DNA of 64,000 nt from an uncultured Desulfovibrio sp. (GTDB taxonomy: Bacteria > Desulfobacterota > Desulfovibrionia > Desulfovibrionales > Desulfovibrionaceae), in NCBI GenBank assembly GCA_900541395.1, contig UQJT01000004.1, forward strand, positions 42,645 to 106,644, written 5' to 3'. Positions 45,679 to 56,317 of this stretch are shown here, in pieces. The notes below the pieces were generated by a model. It did not search any database, had not been told where the DNA came from, and saw only the letters and a program-made list of their open reading frames with translations. The position numbers were made by a program, and so were the translations under genes. Each line of letters starts with the position of its first letter. Within the stretch, counting starts at the first letter, position 1.

Positions 45679-46458
45679 TTACAGCCCGAACTGGGCCAAC
45701 AGAGCGTCGATATCGTTCTGATTGGCGTCGCTGGCGGGGCCCTTCAGTTCCGAACCTTCCACTTTCTGCTTCAAGTCCAGCACGGCGGCCTTGGTCTGCT
45801 CTTCCAGGCTGGATATATCCCGGTCGGGCTGTTCCTCATAGGCCTTCATCATCAGCCCCGACGACAGATACAGTTCCAGCACCGTGGATTCGAGCTGCTT
45901 GATGGCCGCCACCACTTTTTTGATACGCTGGCCGGTGAGATCCTGAAAGCTCATAGCCGTCATCAGAGTGACCAGATCGTCTCCCAACACCTGGTTGATT
46001 TCGTTGAGGCGCTGCCATTCGGCGGGCGTGATGCGCCCCAAGCGGGCCTTTTCCAGCAGTTCCGCCGACTCGGCCTGCCAGTCCATGTGTTTTTCCACCA
46101 CGCCCATGATGGTATTGGCGGCGTCCTCGGTTTGGCGCAGCACCGCGGAAAGCTGTTCCGAAGCGTCGTGGAACAATTTGTCGGCGGCAGCCTTTTCCGC
46201 CGCGGCGTCCATAATGTCGGGCTCGCTCCCCGGCGCGGCCGCGTTGCGGGCCTCGCTCATTTCCTTATAGATACGGCGCAGGCCGCTGCGCATGTCGGTG
46301 CTGATCCGGCGGTAAAACTCGCTTTCCAAAAGAGATTTGGTCAGCGATTCGGTCAACTGTTTTTCCAGGGTGGTGGACAGCACCTCCCGCAGATTGGCCG
46401 TCAGCGTTTCCGTCACATCCTCCATAACCTGCCGGAAAAGATCGTCGTCTTTCGCCAT
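45679..46458 (-). CDS. cheZ: Chemotaxis protein phosphatase CheZ
   Basis: 259 aa, mostly helical. MSFQDLTGQRIKKVV holds the Asp/Gln active site that dephosphorylates CheY-P, and the C-terminal tail QNDIDALLAQFGL is the CheY-binding helix. Long N-terminal helices (residues 1-60) include repeated ESLTKSLLESEF-type sequence. CheZ resets the flagellar motor signal, so the organism is motile by inference. It lies alone, 74 bp upstream of the tRNA, with no other che genes here. Confidence 0.9.
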   Translation of the reverse strand: MAKDDDLFRQVMEDVTETLTANLREVLSTTLEKQLTESLTKSLLESEFYRRISTDMRSGLRRIYKEMSEARNAAAPGSEPDIMDAAAEKAAADKLFHDASEQLSAVLRQTEDAANTIMGVVEKHMDWQAESAELLEKARLGRITPAEWQRLNEINQVLGDDLVTLMTAMSFQDLTGQRIKKVVAAIKQLESTVLELYLSSGLMMKAYEEQPDRDISSLEEQTKAAVLDLKQKVEGSELKGPASDANQNDIDALLAQFGL

Positions 46459-46562
46459 GCCGCTTTCCTTTACGCGCCGCGCGTTCCCGGTCGATGCAAC
46501 AGCAGCGCGCCGCCGTGCCGGGAGACGGCGCGCGCCCGAATGGTCACCCTATATGCCCGTCC

Positions 46563-46970
46563 TCAAGCGTCGCTGTCCACCTGCAGGGCGTGCACGGGAC
46601 AGACGCGGGTGCACAGCGTGCACACGGTACACTTTTCCGTATCGAAGCGCAGACGCCGTTCCGACGTCATACGCAGAGCCGAGGTAGGGCAAATGGCCGT
46701 GCACACCCCGCACTCCACGCATTTCATTTCATCCCGCCGGATGCGCTGGGCCACGGGCGTCACTTCCACCCCGCGCCCGCGCAGATAGTCTGCGGCCTTG
46801 GCGCACTGTTCCGCCGACCCCAGCAGTTCGAGGATGAGAAAGCCCTCGCGCCGGGCGGAAATCTGAGCCGTGGTAATGTTGAAATCGAGATCGAAAAGGC
46901 GGACCAGGTTGCACACCACCGGTTCGGTGCTGATGCCCGAGGGAAAACGAAGATGAATGTTGGTACCCAT
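46563..46970 (-). CDS. NIL-domain [4Fe-4S] ferredoxin
   Basis: 135 aa. Residues 1 to about 75 are a NIL domain (MGTNIHLRFPSGISTEPVVC, then ARREGFLILELLGS). The rest is a two-cluster ferredoxin with CVECGVCTAICP and CTVCTLCTRVCP. Such fusions occur in methanogens and sulfate reducers and are thought to act in sulfur or homocysteine metabolism; the partner is unknown. Start at 46970 chosen over a 55-residue shadow extension that runs into the repeat element. Confidence 0.87.
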   Translation of the reverse strand: MGTNIHLRFPSGISTEPVVCNLVRLFDLDFNITTAQISARREGFLILELLGSAEQCAKAADYLRGRGVEVTPVAQRIRRDEMKCVECGVCTAICPTSALRMTSERRLRFDTEKCTVCTLCTRVCPVHALQVDSDA

Positions 46971-47033
46971 AGCTGTCCGCCCTGCTGGACTGTCGCAAAT
47001 TTTCGAGGGGGCTGCTCGCCCCCTCGTACTTCT

Positions 47034-47170
47034 CCCGGCAGGAAACCGCGTCCCCTGCCCCCCATTCGGGCCGCGCCGGTTTTGAACAAAAAGATGGATC
47101 GTCATCCAGGCCGACGTGACGTTCAAAGCCGACACGGCCCCTGATGAGGAGGGGGGGCATGATGCCCCCC
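47034..47170 (+). repeat. Multi-hairpin intergenic element, copy A
   Basis: Shares CCCGGCAGG, CCCCATTCGGGCCGCG, CTGATGAGG and a final GGGGGG...CCCCCC hairpin (47152-47170), in the same order, with the element at 62256-62398. A long internal stem GGGCCG / CGGCCC (47068-47073 / 47135-47140) and a preceding hairpin (CGAGGGGGC / GCCCCCTCG) are also present. Confidence 0.65.
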
Positions 47171-47210
47171 CCCGGCGGGTCCGGAACGGCCCCCGGTTCT
47201 TACCAGTCTG

Positions 47211-48095
47211 CTACAGCTTGTTATTCTGGATTTCCTGACGGGCGCGGGTGGCCTCGGGCGCCTTGGGGTACTTCGCGATCAACTGGTTCAGACGTTCACG
47301 CGCGGCGTCCTTCTTGCCCAGTTGCAAAAAGCTCATGCCCTGCTTGAGATAAGAGGCCGGGGCCTTATTGCTGTTGGGAAAACCGGAGATGACCTTTTCG
47401 TAGGCCAGGGCCGCGGCCGCATAGTTTTTCATCTGATAATTGCACTCGCCCTGCCAGAACCAGGCGTTGGACACCAGTTTGTGCTGGGGGTAAGCGCCGG
47501 TAAAATCGGTAAAAGCCTTGAGGGCCTGGTCGTAACGACGGTCGTTGAAAGCGGTCATGCCTGAATCGTACAGGGCCTGAGCCATGTCCACCTTGCCCGG
47601 GTCGACGGGCGCGGAAGGCGGCGTGGTCACTGTGGTCGAAGCGGGCGTTGAGGGCGCCGTCGCCGCCGGGATCGTCGAGCCCGGCAGAACGGTTCCCGGC
47701 GTTCCGGCGGGCGAGGTCGCGGGCAACCCGGCCGCCGCGTCGTCCAGTTGGAGATCCATGGCCAACTGGGTTTCGATGAGGCGCAGGGCGCGATCGTGCC
47801 GGGCCAGCATGTCGGCCATAGCCTGGGCTCCGCCCGCCTGAGTGAAGGAGTGGGACATGGTGTCCACCTCCCCGCGCAGGGAGGCGATTTCCTGGCGCAT
47901 GGACTGTACCTGGGACCAGGTGTCGGCCTGGGCGGGCTGCACGCCCGAAAGCTGCATATTGAGTTGTTGCAGGGCCTGTTCGTGCTGGGTCACCTGAGCT
48001 TTGAGCACGTCATAATCGCCGGTCATGCCCGTGCACCCGGCCAGGACCAGGGACGCCAGGGCCAGAATCGGGCCGCGTTTCCAGTATCCGTTCAT
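47211..48095 (-). CDS. cpoB: Tol-Pal system protein CpoB/YbgF-like lipoprotein
   Basis: 294 aa. Signal peptide with lipobox LAGC (Cys21), so probably lipid-anchored rather than soluble. A coiled coil (about 28-80) is followed by a Pro/Thr/Ala-rich linker, then TPR repeats from about 168 (MAQALYDSGMTAFNDRRYDQ, AAALAYEKVISGFPNSNKAP). CpoB coordinates outer-membrane constriction with peptidoglycan synthesis. No tol genes are nearby; it follows the PLDc_N gene by 9 nt. Confidence 0.85.
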   Translation of the reverse strand: MNGYWKRGPILALASLVLAGCTGMTGDYDVLKAQVTQHEQALQQLNMQLSGVQPAQADTWSQVQSMRQEIASLRGEVDTMSHSFTQAGGAQAMADMLARHDRALRLIETQLAMDLQLDDAAAGLPATSPAGTPGTVLPGSTIPAATAPSTPASTTVTTPPSAPVDPGKVDMAQALYDSGMTAFNDRRYDQALKAFTDFTGAYPQHKLVSNAWFWQGECNYQMKNYAAAALAYEKVISGFPNSNKAPASYLKQGMSFLQLGKKDAARERLNQLIAKYPKAPEATRARQEIQNNKL

Positions 48096-48104
48096 GGCAA
48101 AACC

Positions 48105-48362
48105 TCATTGTTTTTCCGGTGTATCGTCGCCTCCGCCGGTCAGGGCGCATCCGCCGCGCATGGGGCGGCTGCGCCGCCACCCGAACAACAGATAAAGCAT
48201 TCCCCCGAGCAGGGGCAGAAAGACGGCAGCCAGCGTCCACAGATATTTTTCCCGCTCGCCGGGAAAGTCGTGCCGCATGGCATGCCAAATAGACCACAGG
48301 TTGGGCAGAATGGGAAGTAGCAGCAGGGCCGCCTGGCCCCCGGTCAAATCGGTCAGCAGCAT
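48105..48362 (-). CDS. PLDc_N domain small membrane protein
   Basis: 85 aa, two membrane helices, with WTLAAVFLPLLGGMLYLLFGW as the conserved PLDc_N-type second helix and arginines after it. This domain is found at the N-terminus of cardiolipin synthases and as free small proteins. Only the membrane part is present, so it is not a phospholipase. It lies 18 nt after lspA; function unknown. Confidence 0.8.
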   Translation of the reverse strand: MLLTDLTGGQAALLLLPILPNLWSIWHAMRHDFPGEREKYLWTLAAVFLPLLGGMLYLLFGWRRSRPMRGGCALTGGGDDTPEKQ

Positions 48363-48380
48363 GGCGTCTTCGCCTCGGGT

Positions 48381-48896
48381 TCAATGTCCGGCCGCGGCGT
48401 CCGAGCGGCGCCACAAAGCGATGGCGGCCAGCAAAGCCCCTATGCAGATGGCTGCGTCCGCCACGTTGAAAGCGGGCCAGTGCCACGCGCCCACGTAAAA
48501 ATCCAGAAAATCTATCACGGCTCTCAGCCGTATGCGGTCGATGAGATTGCCCACGGCCCCGCCCAGAATAAGCCCGAACCCCACAAACAGCGCGCGGCTG
48601 TAGCGGGCCGTCCGGGCCATGCCGAGAATAAGACCGCAAGCCAGCAATGTGGCCAGCAGAAACAACCAGAACTGCCAGTCGATGTCCGGCCGATTCAAAA
48701 AACCGAAGGCAGCCCCCCGGTTGCGGACGTGGACCACATCGAACAAGCCCGGCACCACGCGCACGCTTCCGTACAGAGGCAACGAAGCCGTCACCGCGGC
48801 CTTGGTCAGTTGGTCAAGCGCCACACAGCCCGCCGCCAGACCGAAGATGACGCGGTAACGGCCGTCGCCGCTCCGCGTCGTTCGGGCCACATTCAC
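48381..48896 (-). CDS. lspA: Signal peptidase II (lipoprotein signal peptidase)
   Basis: 171 aa, four membrane helices. [22 protein letters not shown] and AFNVADAAI hold the conserved residues, with the two catalytic Asp in NLIDR and NVADA. It cleaves signal peptides of prolipoproteins in the inner membrane. It overlaps the ileS stop by 4 nt, the widespread ileS-lspA arrangement. Confidence 0.95.
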   Translation of the reverse strand: MNVARTTRSGDGRYRVIFGLAAGCVALDQLTKAAVTASLPLYGSVRVVPGLFDVVHVRNRGAAFGFLNRPDIDWQFWLFLLATLLACGLILGMARTARYSRALFVGFGLILGGAVGNLIDRIRLRAVIDFLDFYVGAWHWPAFNVADAAICIGALLAAIALWRRSDAAAGH

Positions 48897-51742
48897 CGGG
48901 CGCCCTCTTCCCGCGCCGCCAATTCACGCAGCACAGCCGCGCAGCGGGGGCATACCGTGGGATAAGCGGGGTCCGTGCCCAGTTCCTCGGAGTACATCCA
49001 GCAGCGTTCGCACTTGTCGCCGCCCGCCTTGCGCACCTCCACGGCCAGGCCGGGCAGTTCGCCGAGGACGGCATCCACCGGCGCGTCCCCGAGGGCGGCC
49101 GTGTCGAGCCGAGACACGATGGATACGGCCCGCAGGTCGGCCCCGGCCAGGCTGACGGCCTTGCGCAGTTCATCATCCATGTACAGGATGACGTGGGTAT
49201 CCAACGGATGTCCCACGATCCCGGCCTTGCGCAGGGGTTCGATGGCCCTGGTCACTTCGGCCCGTATGGCCAGCACGCTTTCCCAGGCCCGACGGCGGGC
49301 GTCGTCCAGGGCGAAGGCCGCCATGTCGCGCGAGGGCATGGCGAACACCGTGGGAACGTCGACGCCGTCGGCGTATTTGGGCTTCAGCGCCTCGGGAATA
49401 TAGCGGAACACCTCTTCGGCCGTGAAGCTGAGCACCGGGGCCATATCCCGCAAGACGAGCAATAGAATCTCATACAGGGCCGTCTGGGCCGAACGCCGTT
49501 CGCGGCTGTCGGGCAGGGAGGAATACAGACGATCCTTGAGCACGTCCAGATAAAAGGCCGACAAATCCGTGGCGCACAGTCCGTGCAGGGTATGGAACAC
49601 TTTGTGGAATTCAAACTCCACATAGGCTTCTTCCACCCGCCGGTGGGCGGCCAGGACCATATCCAGGGCGTAGCGATCCAGAGGCTCCAGATCGGCGACG
49701 GGCACCAGCTCCGCCGGGGTCAGATCGTGGATGCTGCCCAGCAGATAACGGCAGGTGTTGCGGATGCGTCGGTAGGCGTCCACCAGGCGACTCATGATTT
49801 CTTCCGAGTAGCGGATGTCCTCGCGGTAGTCCACGCTGGACACCCACAGGCGCAGCAGTTCCGCCCCGTACTTGTCGATGACCTCCTGCGGGGCCACCAC
49901 GTTGCCCAAGGACTTGGACTGCTTGCGGCCCTCGCCGTCCACCACGTAACCGTGGGTCAGCACGCTGCGGTAGGGAGCGCCGCCCCGGGTGCCCACCGAC
50001 ACCAGCAGCGAACTGTGGAACCAGCCGCGATGCTGGTCCGAACCTTCAAGGTACAGGTCCACCGGATAGCCGCCCTCGGGTCGCCGTTCCATGACGGCGG
50101 CGAAGCTGGTGCCCGAGTCGAACCACACGTCGAGGATGTCGCGCTCTTTTTTCCAGTGCTCGCCCCCGCAGTGCGGGCATTTGAGGCCCCGGGGCGCGAT
50201 TTCGGCGATGTCGGCCTCGTACCAGTAGTCGCATCCCGTGGGATGGGCGGCGAAGCGGGAGGCGATGTCGCGCATCCAGTCCGGGTCGTTCCACGCCTCG
50301 CCGCAGTCTTCGCACAACAGGGCCAGGATGGGCACGCCCCACATGCGTTGACGCGAGATGCACCAGTCGGGTCGGGACTCGATCATGTTATAGATGCGTT
50401 CCTCGCCCCACGAGGGCACCCACTTCACGTCGTCGCGGATGGCCTTGAGGGCGTGCTGGCGCAGGTCGTCGGTATCCATAGTGATGAACCACTGGGTGGT
50501 GGCCCGGAAGATGACGGGCTTTTTGCAGCGCCAACAGTGGGGATAGGAATGGGTGATTTTCTTTTCGGCCAGCAGATTGCCCACTTCACGCAGCTTGGCG
50601 ATAACCTCGGGGTTGGCCTCGAATACGTTGAGGCCGTGGAAAAATTCCACGGAGGGCAGGAAACGGCCTTCGTCGTCCAGGGGCGAATACACGTCAAGCC
50701 CGTATTTAAGCCCGACTTCGTAGTCCTCGCGGCCGTGGCCGGGCGCGGTGTGCACGCAGCCCGTACCCGCGTCCAGGGTAACGTGTTCGCCCAGAATCAC
50801 CAAGGAAGCGCGGTCGTAGAAGGGATGCCGGGCTTCCAGACGTTCCAGGGCGGCGCCGGGCGCTTCGCCCAGCACGGTGTATTCTGTCCACCCGAACAGG
50901 GAGGCGCAGGCGGGCAGCAGTTCTTTGGCCAACACGTACTGCGCCCCGTCCACGTCAGCCAGGACATAAACAAACTCGGGATGCACGGCTACGCCCATGT
51001 TGTCCGGCAGGGTCCAGGGCGTGGTGGTCCAGATGGCCACGTAGGCGCGGGAGGGGTCGGCCTGGGGGAAAACTTCCTTCAGGCGCGGATCGGGCAGAGG
51101 AAAACGCACATAAATGGAGGGCGAGGTGTGATCGGCATACTCCACCTCGGCCTCGGCCAGCGCGGTGCCGCACGAACAGCACCAGTAGATGGGCTTTTTG
51201 CTGCGGACTACCCCGCCCTTTTCCACAAAACCGGCCAGTTCGGCGGCGGTGACGGCCTCGTAGGTCGGGGCCATGGACATATAGGGCTTGTCCCACGAAC
51301 CGAACACGCCCAAACGCTTGAATTCCCTGCGCTGGATGTCCAAAAACTTTTCCGCGTACTGGCGGCAGCGCTTGCGGATGACATGGGCGGGCAATTCCTT
51401 CTTTTTATCGCCCAGCTCCAACTCCACATTGTGCTCGATGGGCAGGCCGTGGCAGTCCCAGCCGGGCACATAGGGCGTGCGCCAGCCGAGCAGATTGCGG
51501 GACTTGACCACCATGTCCTTGAGAATTTTATTCAGCGCCGTGCCCAGATGGATGTGGCCGTTGGCATAGGGCGGGCCGTCGTGCAGCAGGTAACGGCCGC
51601 GCGAGCCGGAGGCGGCCTGCATCAGGCTGAAGGCGTCCACCTCTTCCCAAAATTTCAGCGTATCCGGCTCCTTGTGCACCAGGTCCGCCTTCATGGGGAA
51701 CTTGGTCACCGGCAAATTAAGCGTCTTTTTATATTCGGCCAT
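48893..51742 (-). CDS. ileS: Isoleucyl-tRNA synthetase
   Basis: 949 aa, full length. HIGH motif as HIHLG at 63-67 ([11 protein letters not shown]), KMSKS as KQSKS at about 607, editing domain with TTPWTLPDN, anticodon-binding domain, and a C-terminal zinc site [11 protein letters not shown] ... CPRC. It charges tRNA-Ile with ATP. It heads the ileS-lspA-PLDc_N-cpoB series. The zinc-tailed form is the common bacterial type. Confidence 0.97.
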   Translation of the reverse strand: MAEYKKTLNLPVTKFPMKADLVHKEPDTLKFWEEVDAFSLMQAASGSRGRYLLHDGPPYANGHIHLGTALNKILKDMVVKSRNLLGWRTPYVPGWDCHGLPIEHNVELELGDKKKELPAHVIRKRCRQYAEKFLDIQRREFKRLGVFGSWDKPYMSMAPTYEAVTAAELAGFVEKGGVVRSKKPIYWCCSCGTALAEAEVEYADHTSPSIYVRFPLPDPRLKEVFPQADPSRAYVAIWTTTPWTLPDNMGVAVHPEFVYVLADVDGAQYVLAKELLPACASLFGWTEYTVLGEAPGAALERLEARHPFYDRASLVILGEHVTLDAGTGCVHTAPGHGREDYEVGLKYGLDVYSPLDDEGRFLPSVEFFHGLNVFEANPEVIAKLREVGNLLAEKKITHSYPHCWRCKKPVIFRATTQWFITMDTDDLRQHALKAIRDDVKWVPSWGEERIYNMIESRPDWCISRQRMWGVPILALLCEDCGEAWNDPDWMRDIASRFAAHPTGCDYWYEADIAEIAPRGLKCPHCGGEHWKKERDILDVWFDSGTSFAAVMERRPEGGYPVDLYLEGSDQHRGWFHSSLLVSVGTRGGAPYRSVLTHGYVVDGEGRKQSKSLGNVVAPQEVIDKYGAELLRLWVSSVDYREDIRYSEEIMSRLVDAYRRIRNTCRYLLGSIHDLTPAELVPVADLEPLDRYALDMVLAAHRRVEEAYVEFEFHKVFHTLHGLCATDLSAFYLDVLKDRLYSSLPDSRERRSAQTALYEILLLVLRDMAPVLSFTAEEVFRYIPEALKPKYADGVDVPTVFAMPSRDMAAFALDDARRRAWESVLAIRAEVTRAIEPLRKAGIVGHPLDTHVILYMDDELRKAVSLAGADLRAVSIVSRLDTAALGDAPVDAVLGELPGLAVEVRKAGGDKCERCWMYSEELGTDPAYPTVCPRCAAVLRELAAREEGAR

Positions 51743-51973
51743 GAGATTCCTCCGGACATACTTCGAAAAGAGAAATATCTTGTGCCAGCAATCAAGCCAT
51801 TGTCAAGTTTTCAGCCCGATTCGACCGGCGCGAAAGCCGGGGACGGAACTCCGGCGGAGGCGCTCCTTCCGGCTGGTCTTTGCCTCAGCCTCCTGATACC
51901 ATATCTGAACGCGCGCACTTTGCGTCGCGGGCTCTTTCAAGCTTCGCCGCACAGCGACTTCAGGAGGCTGCCC

Positions 51974-53185
51974 ATGAAAACCGTCGCCATTGTGGGGACG
52001 TTCGATTCCAAAGGTCGAGAATTCCAGTTCGTCAAAGAGATTATCGAAGGCCAGGGGCTGAACACCCTGATGATCCACTCCGGGGTGTTCGAACCGTCGT
52101 TCACGCCCGACGTTTCCAACGAAGAGGTGGCCCGTGCCGCCGGTTCGGACATCCGCGACATCGCGGCCCGCAAAGATCGGGCCTACGCTACGGAAATTCT
52201 GGCCCGGGGCATGGAAAAGCTGCTGCCCCGTCTATACGCCGAGGGACGCTTCGACGGAGTAATCTCCTTCGGAGGGTCAGGCGGGACCTCGCTGGTGACG
52301 CCGGGTATGCGGGCTCTGCCCGTGGGCGTGCCCAAGGTCATGGTGTCCACCATGGCCGCCGGGGACGTATCCGTCTACGTGGGGTCCAGCGACATTGTCA
52401 TGGTCCCCTCGGTGGTGGATGTGGCCGGACTCAACTCCATTTCGGTCAAAATTTTCACCAACGCCGCTTTCGCCGTGGCGGGCATGGTCAAATTCGAGCA
52501 CGATGTCAAACTGGAGCACAAGCCCCTTATCGCGGCCACCATGTTCGGGGTGACCACTCCCTGCGTGGATACGGCCCGTGCCTATCTGGAGAAGCGAGGA
52601 TATGAAGTGCTCATTTTCCACGCCACGGGCGCGGGCGGCAAAGCCATGGAAAGCCTGGCGGCTTCAGGGCTCATCAAAGGAGTGCTCGACCTGACCACCA
52701 CCGAATGGTGCGACGAACTGTTCGGCGGCGTACTGACGGCCGGGCCCCATCGTCTGGAGGCCGCCGGCAGCCACGGCGTCCCCCAGGTGGTGTCCGTGGG
52801 AGCACTGGACATGGTCAACTTCGGCGAATACGACTCGGTGCCCGCTCGTTACGCGGAACGCAACTTGTATCGCCATAACCCTACCGTGACCCTGATGCGT
52901 ACCACTGTGGAGGAAAACCGCAAACTCGGCGAAGTTATCGCCGACAAGCTCAACCGTGCCGAATCGCCCACCGCCCTCATGCTGCCCCTCAGGGGCGTAT
53001 CCATGATCGACGCCGAAGGCCAGGCATTCTATGGGCCTGAGGAAGACGCGGCACTGTTCGATACCCTGCGTCGCCGCGTCGACACCGGCCATGTGGACCT
53101 GATCGAAATGGACAACAACATCAACGACCCGGCATTTGCCGAGGCCGCCGCCCAAAAGCTGCTGGACCTCATGGCGAAAAAGTAA
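51974..53185 (+). CDS. Tm-1-like ATP-binding domain protein (UPF0261)
   Basis: 403 aa. KTVAIVGTFDSKGREFQF at the start and ISFGGSGGTSLVTPGMRALP match the UPF0261 / Tm-1 N-terminal family, which binds ATP in the plant Tm-1 resistance protein. VYVGSSDIVMVPSVVDVAGL and LPLRGVSMID are further conserved blocks. AGGAGG precedes the ATG. It is followed by a PEP-hydrolase-like TIM barrel, the same two domains fused in plant Tm-1. The bacterial function is not established. Confidence 0.88.
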   Translation: MKTVAIVGTFDSKGREFQFVKEIIEGQGLNTLMIHSGVFEPSFTPDVSNEEVARAAGSDIRDIAARKDRAYATEILARGMEKLLPRLYAEGRFDGVISFGGSGGTSLVTPGMRALPVGVPKVMVSTMAAGDVSVYVGSSDIVMVPSVVDVAGLNSISVKIFTNAAFAVAGMVKFEHDVKLEHKPLIAATMFGVTTPCVDTARAYLEKRGYEVLIFHATGAGGKAMESLAASGLIKGVLDLTTTEWCDELFGGVLTAGPHRLEAAGSHGVPQVVSVGALDMVNFGEYDSVPARYAERNLYRHNPTVTLMRTTVEENRKLGEVIADKLNRAESPTALMLPLRGVSMIDAEGQAFYGPEEDAALFDTLRRRVDTGHVDLIEMDNNINDPAFAEAAAQKLLDLMAKK

Positions 53186-53378
53186 GATTGGCTCTTAAAG
53201 ACCGGTTGAAAGTATGGGGTAAAAAACCTTTAACCTGCGGAGCAACGCGCGTCAGCGCGTCTGGAGCGACGCTCCCCCGCCGTGTGGAACACGGGCTGTC
53301 TTCGGGCTGCCGAGGCTCCCGCGTACGCGTTGCGACAAGCTTTGTTCAGTCTTGCAATAAAAATTCAGGAGACCTACC

Positions 53379-54203
53379 ATGATGACAAGACAGGAAATTT
53401 TGAAAAATTTTAAGGACCGGCGGGCGCAGGGAGAAATACTGCTCGGCGTGGGCGCGGGCACGGGCATCACGGCCAAAAGCAGCGAGGCGGGCGGGGCCGA
53501 TATGCTGATCATCTACAATTCGGGCCGCTATCGTATGGCGGGCCGGGGTTCGCTGGCCGGGCTGCTGTCCTACGGCGACGCCAACCAGATTGTAGTGGAA
53601 ATGGGCGCGGAAGTGTTGCCCGTGGTCAAACACACCCCGGTGCTGGCGGGCGTATGCGGTACCGACCCCTTCCGGCTGATGGATAAATTTCTGAAACAGC
53701 TCAAAGAAATGGGCTTCGCGGGGGTGCAGAACTTTCCCACTGTAGGCCTCATCGACGGCGTCTTCCGCCAAAACCTGGAAGAAACCGGCATGGGCTACGG
53801 CCTGGAAGTGGACATGATCCGCACGGCCCACGAACTCGACATGCTGACCACGCCCTACGTGTTCGACACCACCCAGGCCCAGGAGATGGCCCAAGCCGGG
53901 GCGGACATCGTGGTGGCCCACATGGGCCTGACCACCAAGGGCACTATCGGCGCCACCACGGCCCTGACTCTGGACGACAGCGTGAAGCGCGTGCAGGACA
54001 TCTGCGACGCGGTCAAGGCCGTCAACTCCGAGGCCATGGTCATCTGCCACGGCGGCCCCATAGCCGAGCCCGAAGACGCCCGCTACGTCATCGAGCACAC
54101 CCGCAACGTGGACGGCTTCTTCGGCGCGTCCAGCATTGAACGCCTGGCCGCCGAACGCGGCATCAAAGCTCAGACCGAAGCCTTCAAGAGTATCCGCAAG
54201 TAA
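53379..54203 (+). CDS. Phosphoenolpyruvate hydrolase-like TIM-barrel protein
   Basis: 274 aa. [32 protein letters not shown] and [15 protein letters not shown] are typical of the PEP-hydrolase / Tm-1 C-terminal TIM-barrel family, related to the PEP mutase/isocitrate lyase superfamily. AGGAG precedes the ATG. It lies 193 bp after the Tm-1-like gene on the same strand. Whether it hydrolyses PEP is unproven. Confidence 0.85.
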   Translation: MMTRQEILKNFKDRRAQGEILLGVGAGTGITAKSSEAGGADMLIIYNSGRYRMAGRGSLAGLLSYGDANQIVVEMGAEVLPVVKHTPVLAGVCGTDPFRLMDKFLKQLKEMGFAGVQNFPTVGLIDGVFRQNLEETGMGYGLEVDMIRTAHELDMLTTPYVFDTTQAQEMAQAGADIVVAHMGLTTKGTIGATTALTLDDSVKRVQDICDAVKAVNSEAMVICHGGPIAEPEDARYVIEHTRNVDGFFGASSIERLAAERGIKAQTEAFKSIRK

Positions 54204-54213
54204 AACGTTCCAC

Positions 54214-54246
54214 GCGGGGACGGCTTTTTGGAAAAGCCGCCCCCGC
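54214..54246. terminator. Bidirectional terminator
   Basis: A 15-bp stem with one mismatch (GCGGGGACGGCTTTT against its complement) and a 3-nt loop, between convergent genes; the stem ends in T4/A4 at the loop side. Confidence 0.65.
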
Positions 54247-54250
54247 CCCT

Positions 54251-56275
54251 TCAGCTCGCCCCCTCTTCCTTTTGTCCGTCTGCGCTCAAAGCCGCCACCG
54301 CCGCGCCATGTTCGGCGGGAGGCACGAACAGGGCGTTGTATATCTCGGAATGACCGCGCAGTTTGCCGTCCAGGGTTTCCGCGTCCATAAGCTCCAGCAG
54401 AGTGGGTTCGCCGGAATACAAAGAAACTCCCAGCCCCATACGGCCGCCCGGCACGGTACCGCCCAGAGCCTCCAGCATGGTGGGAAGCATGTCCAAATGA
54501 GAGACACGCCGCTCCGCATCGGGCAGCGGGCGGGCCGGATTGATGAACAGATTGAAATTGCGGCGTTCATCCTGGTGAGCGGCAAGGAGGTCATAAAGAG
54601 GGTTGACCATAGCCAGATGATCCCCCATTACCACGACCATCGTATCGTCCGCAAAAGGCTGAGCCGCGATCCATTCCAGAAAATCGGCCGCCATGTCGTC
54701 GGCACAGACTACCACATCCCGAAAATCTCCATATACGGCAGGGCAGAGAGGATCGAGATATCCGTCGGGTTGATGCGTATCCACGGACAGCACAATGGCG
54801 GCGAACGGCTTGCCTTCGCGCGCCAGGGCCTCTATTTCCTCCCGCGCGTGCCGGTAGGTTTCCCTGTCCCGCAGGCCCCATCCCGTTCCCCGTCGTTGGG
54901 CCGATTCCGGATCGCGAGCCACCAGAGACTGATAATCCAGCACATCTTCAGGCGGCACATGGTGGGAAGTGAAAAACTTATCCTTGCCGGCAAACGTCCG
55001 ATCGCTGCCTTGGATGAATCGCAACTCGTACCCGTGCTCATCCAGCACGTCCGTCAAGCAGACGGCTCCGGGTAAAAATTCGCCGAACCGGCCCATGCTG
55101 TTGCGTTCAACGGGGGCGCTCAGCGGCACGGCGCATAGAGAACTGAGCATACCGGCGATGGTCCAGGAAGAAGCGGCGAGCTGACGAGCGTCACGAATTC
55201 CCGCTTCCCGCTCGCGCAGGGCCGACAGTCGGGGCAACAGATTGGCCCCGAACACGTCCGCCCGCGCGTAAAGAGACTCCACGGATTCCAAATAGAGCAA
55301 AACAAGATTGCGGGGCCGGTCCAAGCCGACGGCGGACGGCTCGACCCGAGCGTAGCGTCCCTCATAAAAATCCGGCACGTCGGTGTGCAAGCGAGCCCAT
55401 ACGTAATCGTATCCGTAAAACGCCGTCCCCAAATACGCCATCCCTCCTATCCCTAAAACAAGCCCGACCACAGGCAATACCCCACGGCGCCCCTCCAGCG
55501 GGCTCAAACTGCCTATGACGGTTCCGGCTAGGACAGCAGGTAAAATTAAGGCAAAAATAATAAATACTTCTAGAATATACTGGTCCATCCCCGCCCGCGA
55601 CATCATGATATGGAAAAGCGCCTGCTCCACGCTGCAAGGCCCGAAATACAGTCGTACCCAGGCCCCGACGGTCAGGAAAAGCGCCGATATATAAATCAGA
55701 AAACTCCACGTTTTGTGGGCGAGAACAAAGGTCTTTATCCGAGGCAGAAGCAGCAGCGTCCCCCACGAAAAGAAAGCAAACAGGCAAAAGCACGGAATCG
55801 GCCTGATTTTCTGCCCGTATAATGCCAGATAAAAATACGCTCCCGACAGCACCGCCACCGGCAGAGCGGACAACCACCCCAAGCGGACGGCCCGCGGCAG
55901 ACGGCGCAGGATGCACAGGGCCACAAACGCCATCAAAAACGGCGTGAACACGACGTCTTTGACAAACCTGCGTATCCCCCACCAGGTAGGAGCGTCGAAC
56001 GCATGCAGAATATGCCGGTACATGGAAGCCGGATCGCCGGGCCCGAATACACGCCGGAGCGTAAAGCCGCCCATCACCATCACGGCGCACAGGAAAAACA
56101 CGGTAAACAAGGTTTTGTTGTCCCGACAAAACAACGCGCCCTCTTTCCCGTACCGTTTGACGGCTTCGGGCGAACAATAGCGGCGCGCAGCCGCTTTCAG
56201 CCGTTTGCCGTCAGCGCACAATGCTTCTTTTCCGGCTTGCCATCCGGCATTGACGCATATATCCGATCTATCCAT
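54251..56275 (-). CDS. LTA-synthase/OpgB-like membrane sulfatase (phosphoglycerol transferase family)
   Basis: 674 aa. About five N-terminal membrane helices (residues 55-270), then an extracytoplasmic sulfatase domain: LVLLYLESVES supplies the metal Glu, ASSWTIAGM the Thr nucleophile region, and VLSVDTHQPDGY and VMGDHL the remaining metal ligands. Relatives move phosphoglycerol or phosphoethanolamine onto glucans, lipoteichoic acid or lipid A. In a Gram-negative, modification of periplasmic glucan or lipopolysaccharide is likely. The substrate is unknown. Confidence 0.85.
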   Translation of the reverse strand: MDRSDICVNAGWQAGKEALCADGKRLKAAARRYCSPEAVKRYGKEGALFCRDNKTLFTVFFLCAVMVMGGFTLRRVFGPGDPASMYRHILHAFDAPTWWGIRRFVKDVVFTPFLMAFVALCILRRLPRAVRLGWLSALPVAVLSGAYFYLALYGQKIRPIPCFCLFAFFSWGTLLLLPRIKTFVLAHKTWSFLIYISALFLTVGAWVRLYFGPCSVEQALFHIMMSRAGMDQYILEVFIIFALILPAVLAGTVIGSLSPLEGRRGVLPVVGLVLGIGGMAYLGTAFYGYDYVWARLHTDVPDFYEGRYARVEPSAVGLDRPRNLVLLYLESVESLYARADVFGANLLPRLSALREREAGIRDARQLAASSWTIAGMLSSLCAVPLSAPVERNSMGRFGEFLPGAVCLTDVLDEHGYELRFIQGSDRTFAGKDKFFTSHHVPPEDVLDYQSLVARDPESAQRRGTGWGLRDRETYRHAREEIEALAREGKPFAAIVLSVDTHQPDGYLDPLCPAVYGDFRDVVVCADDMAADFLEWIAAQPFADDTMVVVMGDHLAMVNPLYDLLAAHQDERRNFNLFINPARPLPDAERRVSHLDMLPTMLEALGGTVPGGRMGLGVSLYSGEPTLLELMDAETLDGKLRGHSEIYNALFVPPAEHGAAVAALSADGQKEEGAS

Positions 56276-56317
56276 CCGTGCTTTCTCTCCCCCCCAAAAA
56301 AAACGCTCCGCTTTCCT

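Noticed and set aside
49583..53185. A 1200-codon open frame on the plus strand across ileS
   Set aside because: It is antisense to ileS for most of its length with His/Gly/Gln-rich low-complexity sequence. Only the part from 51974 is a real gene.
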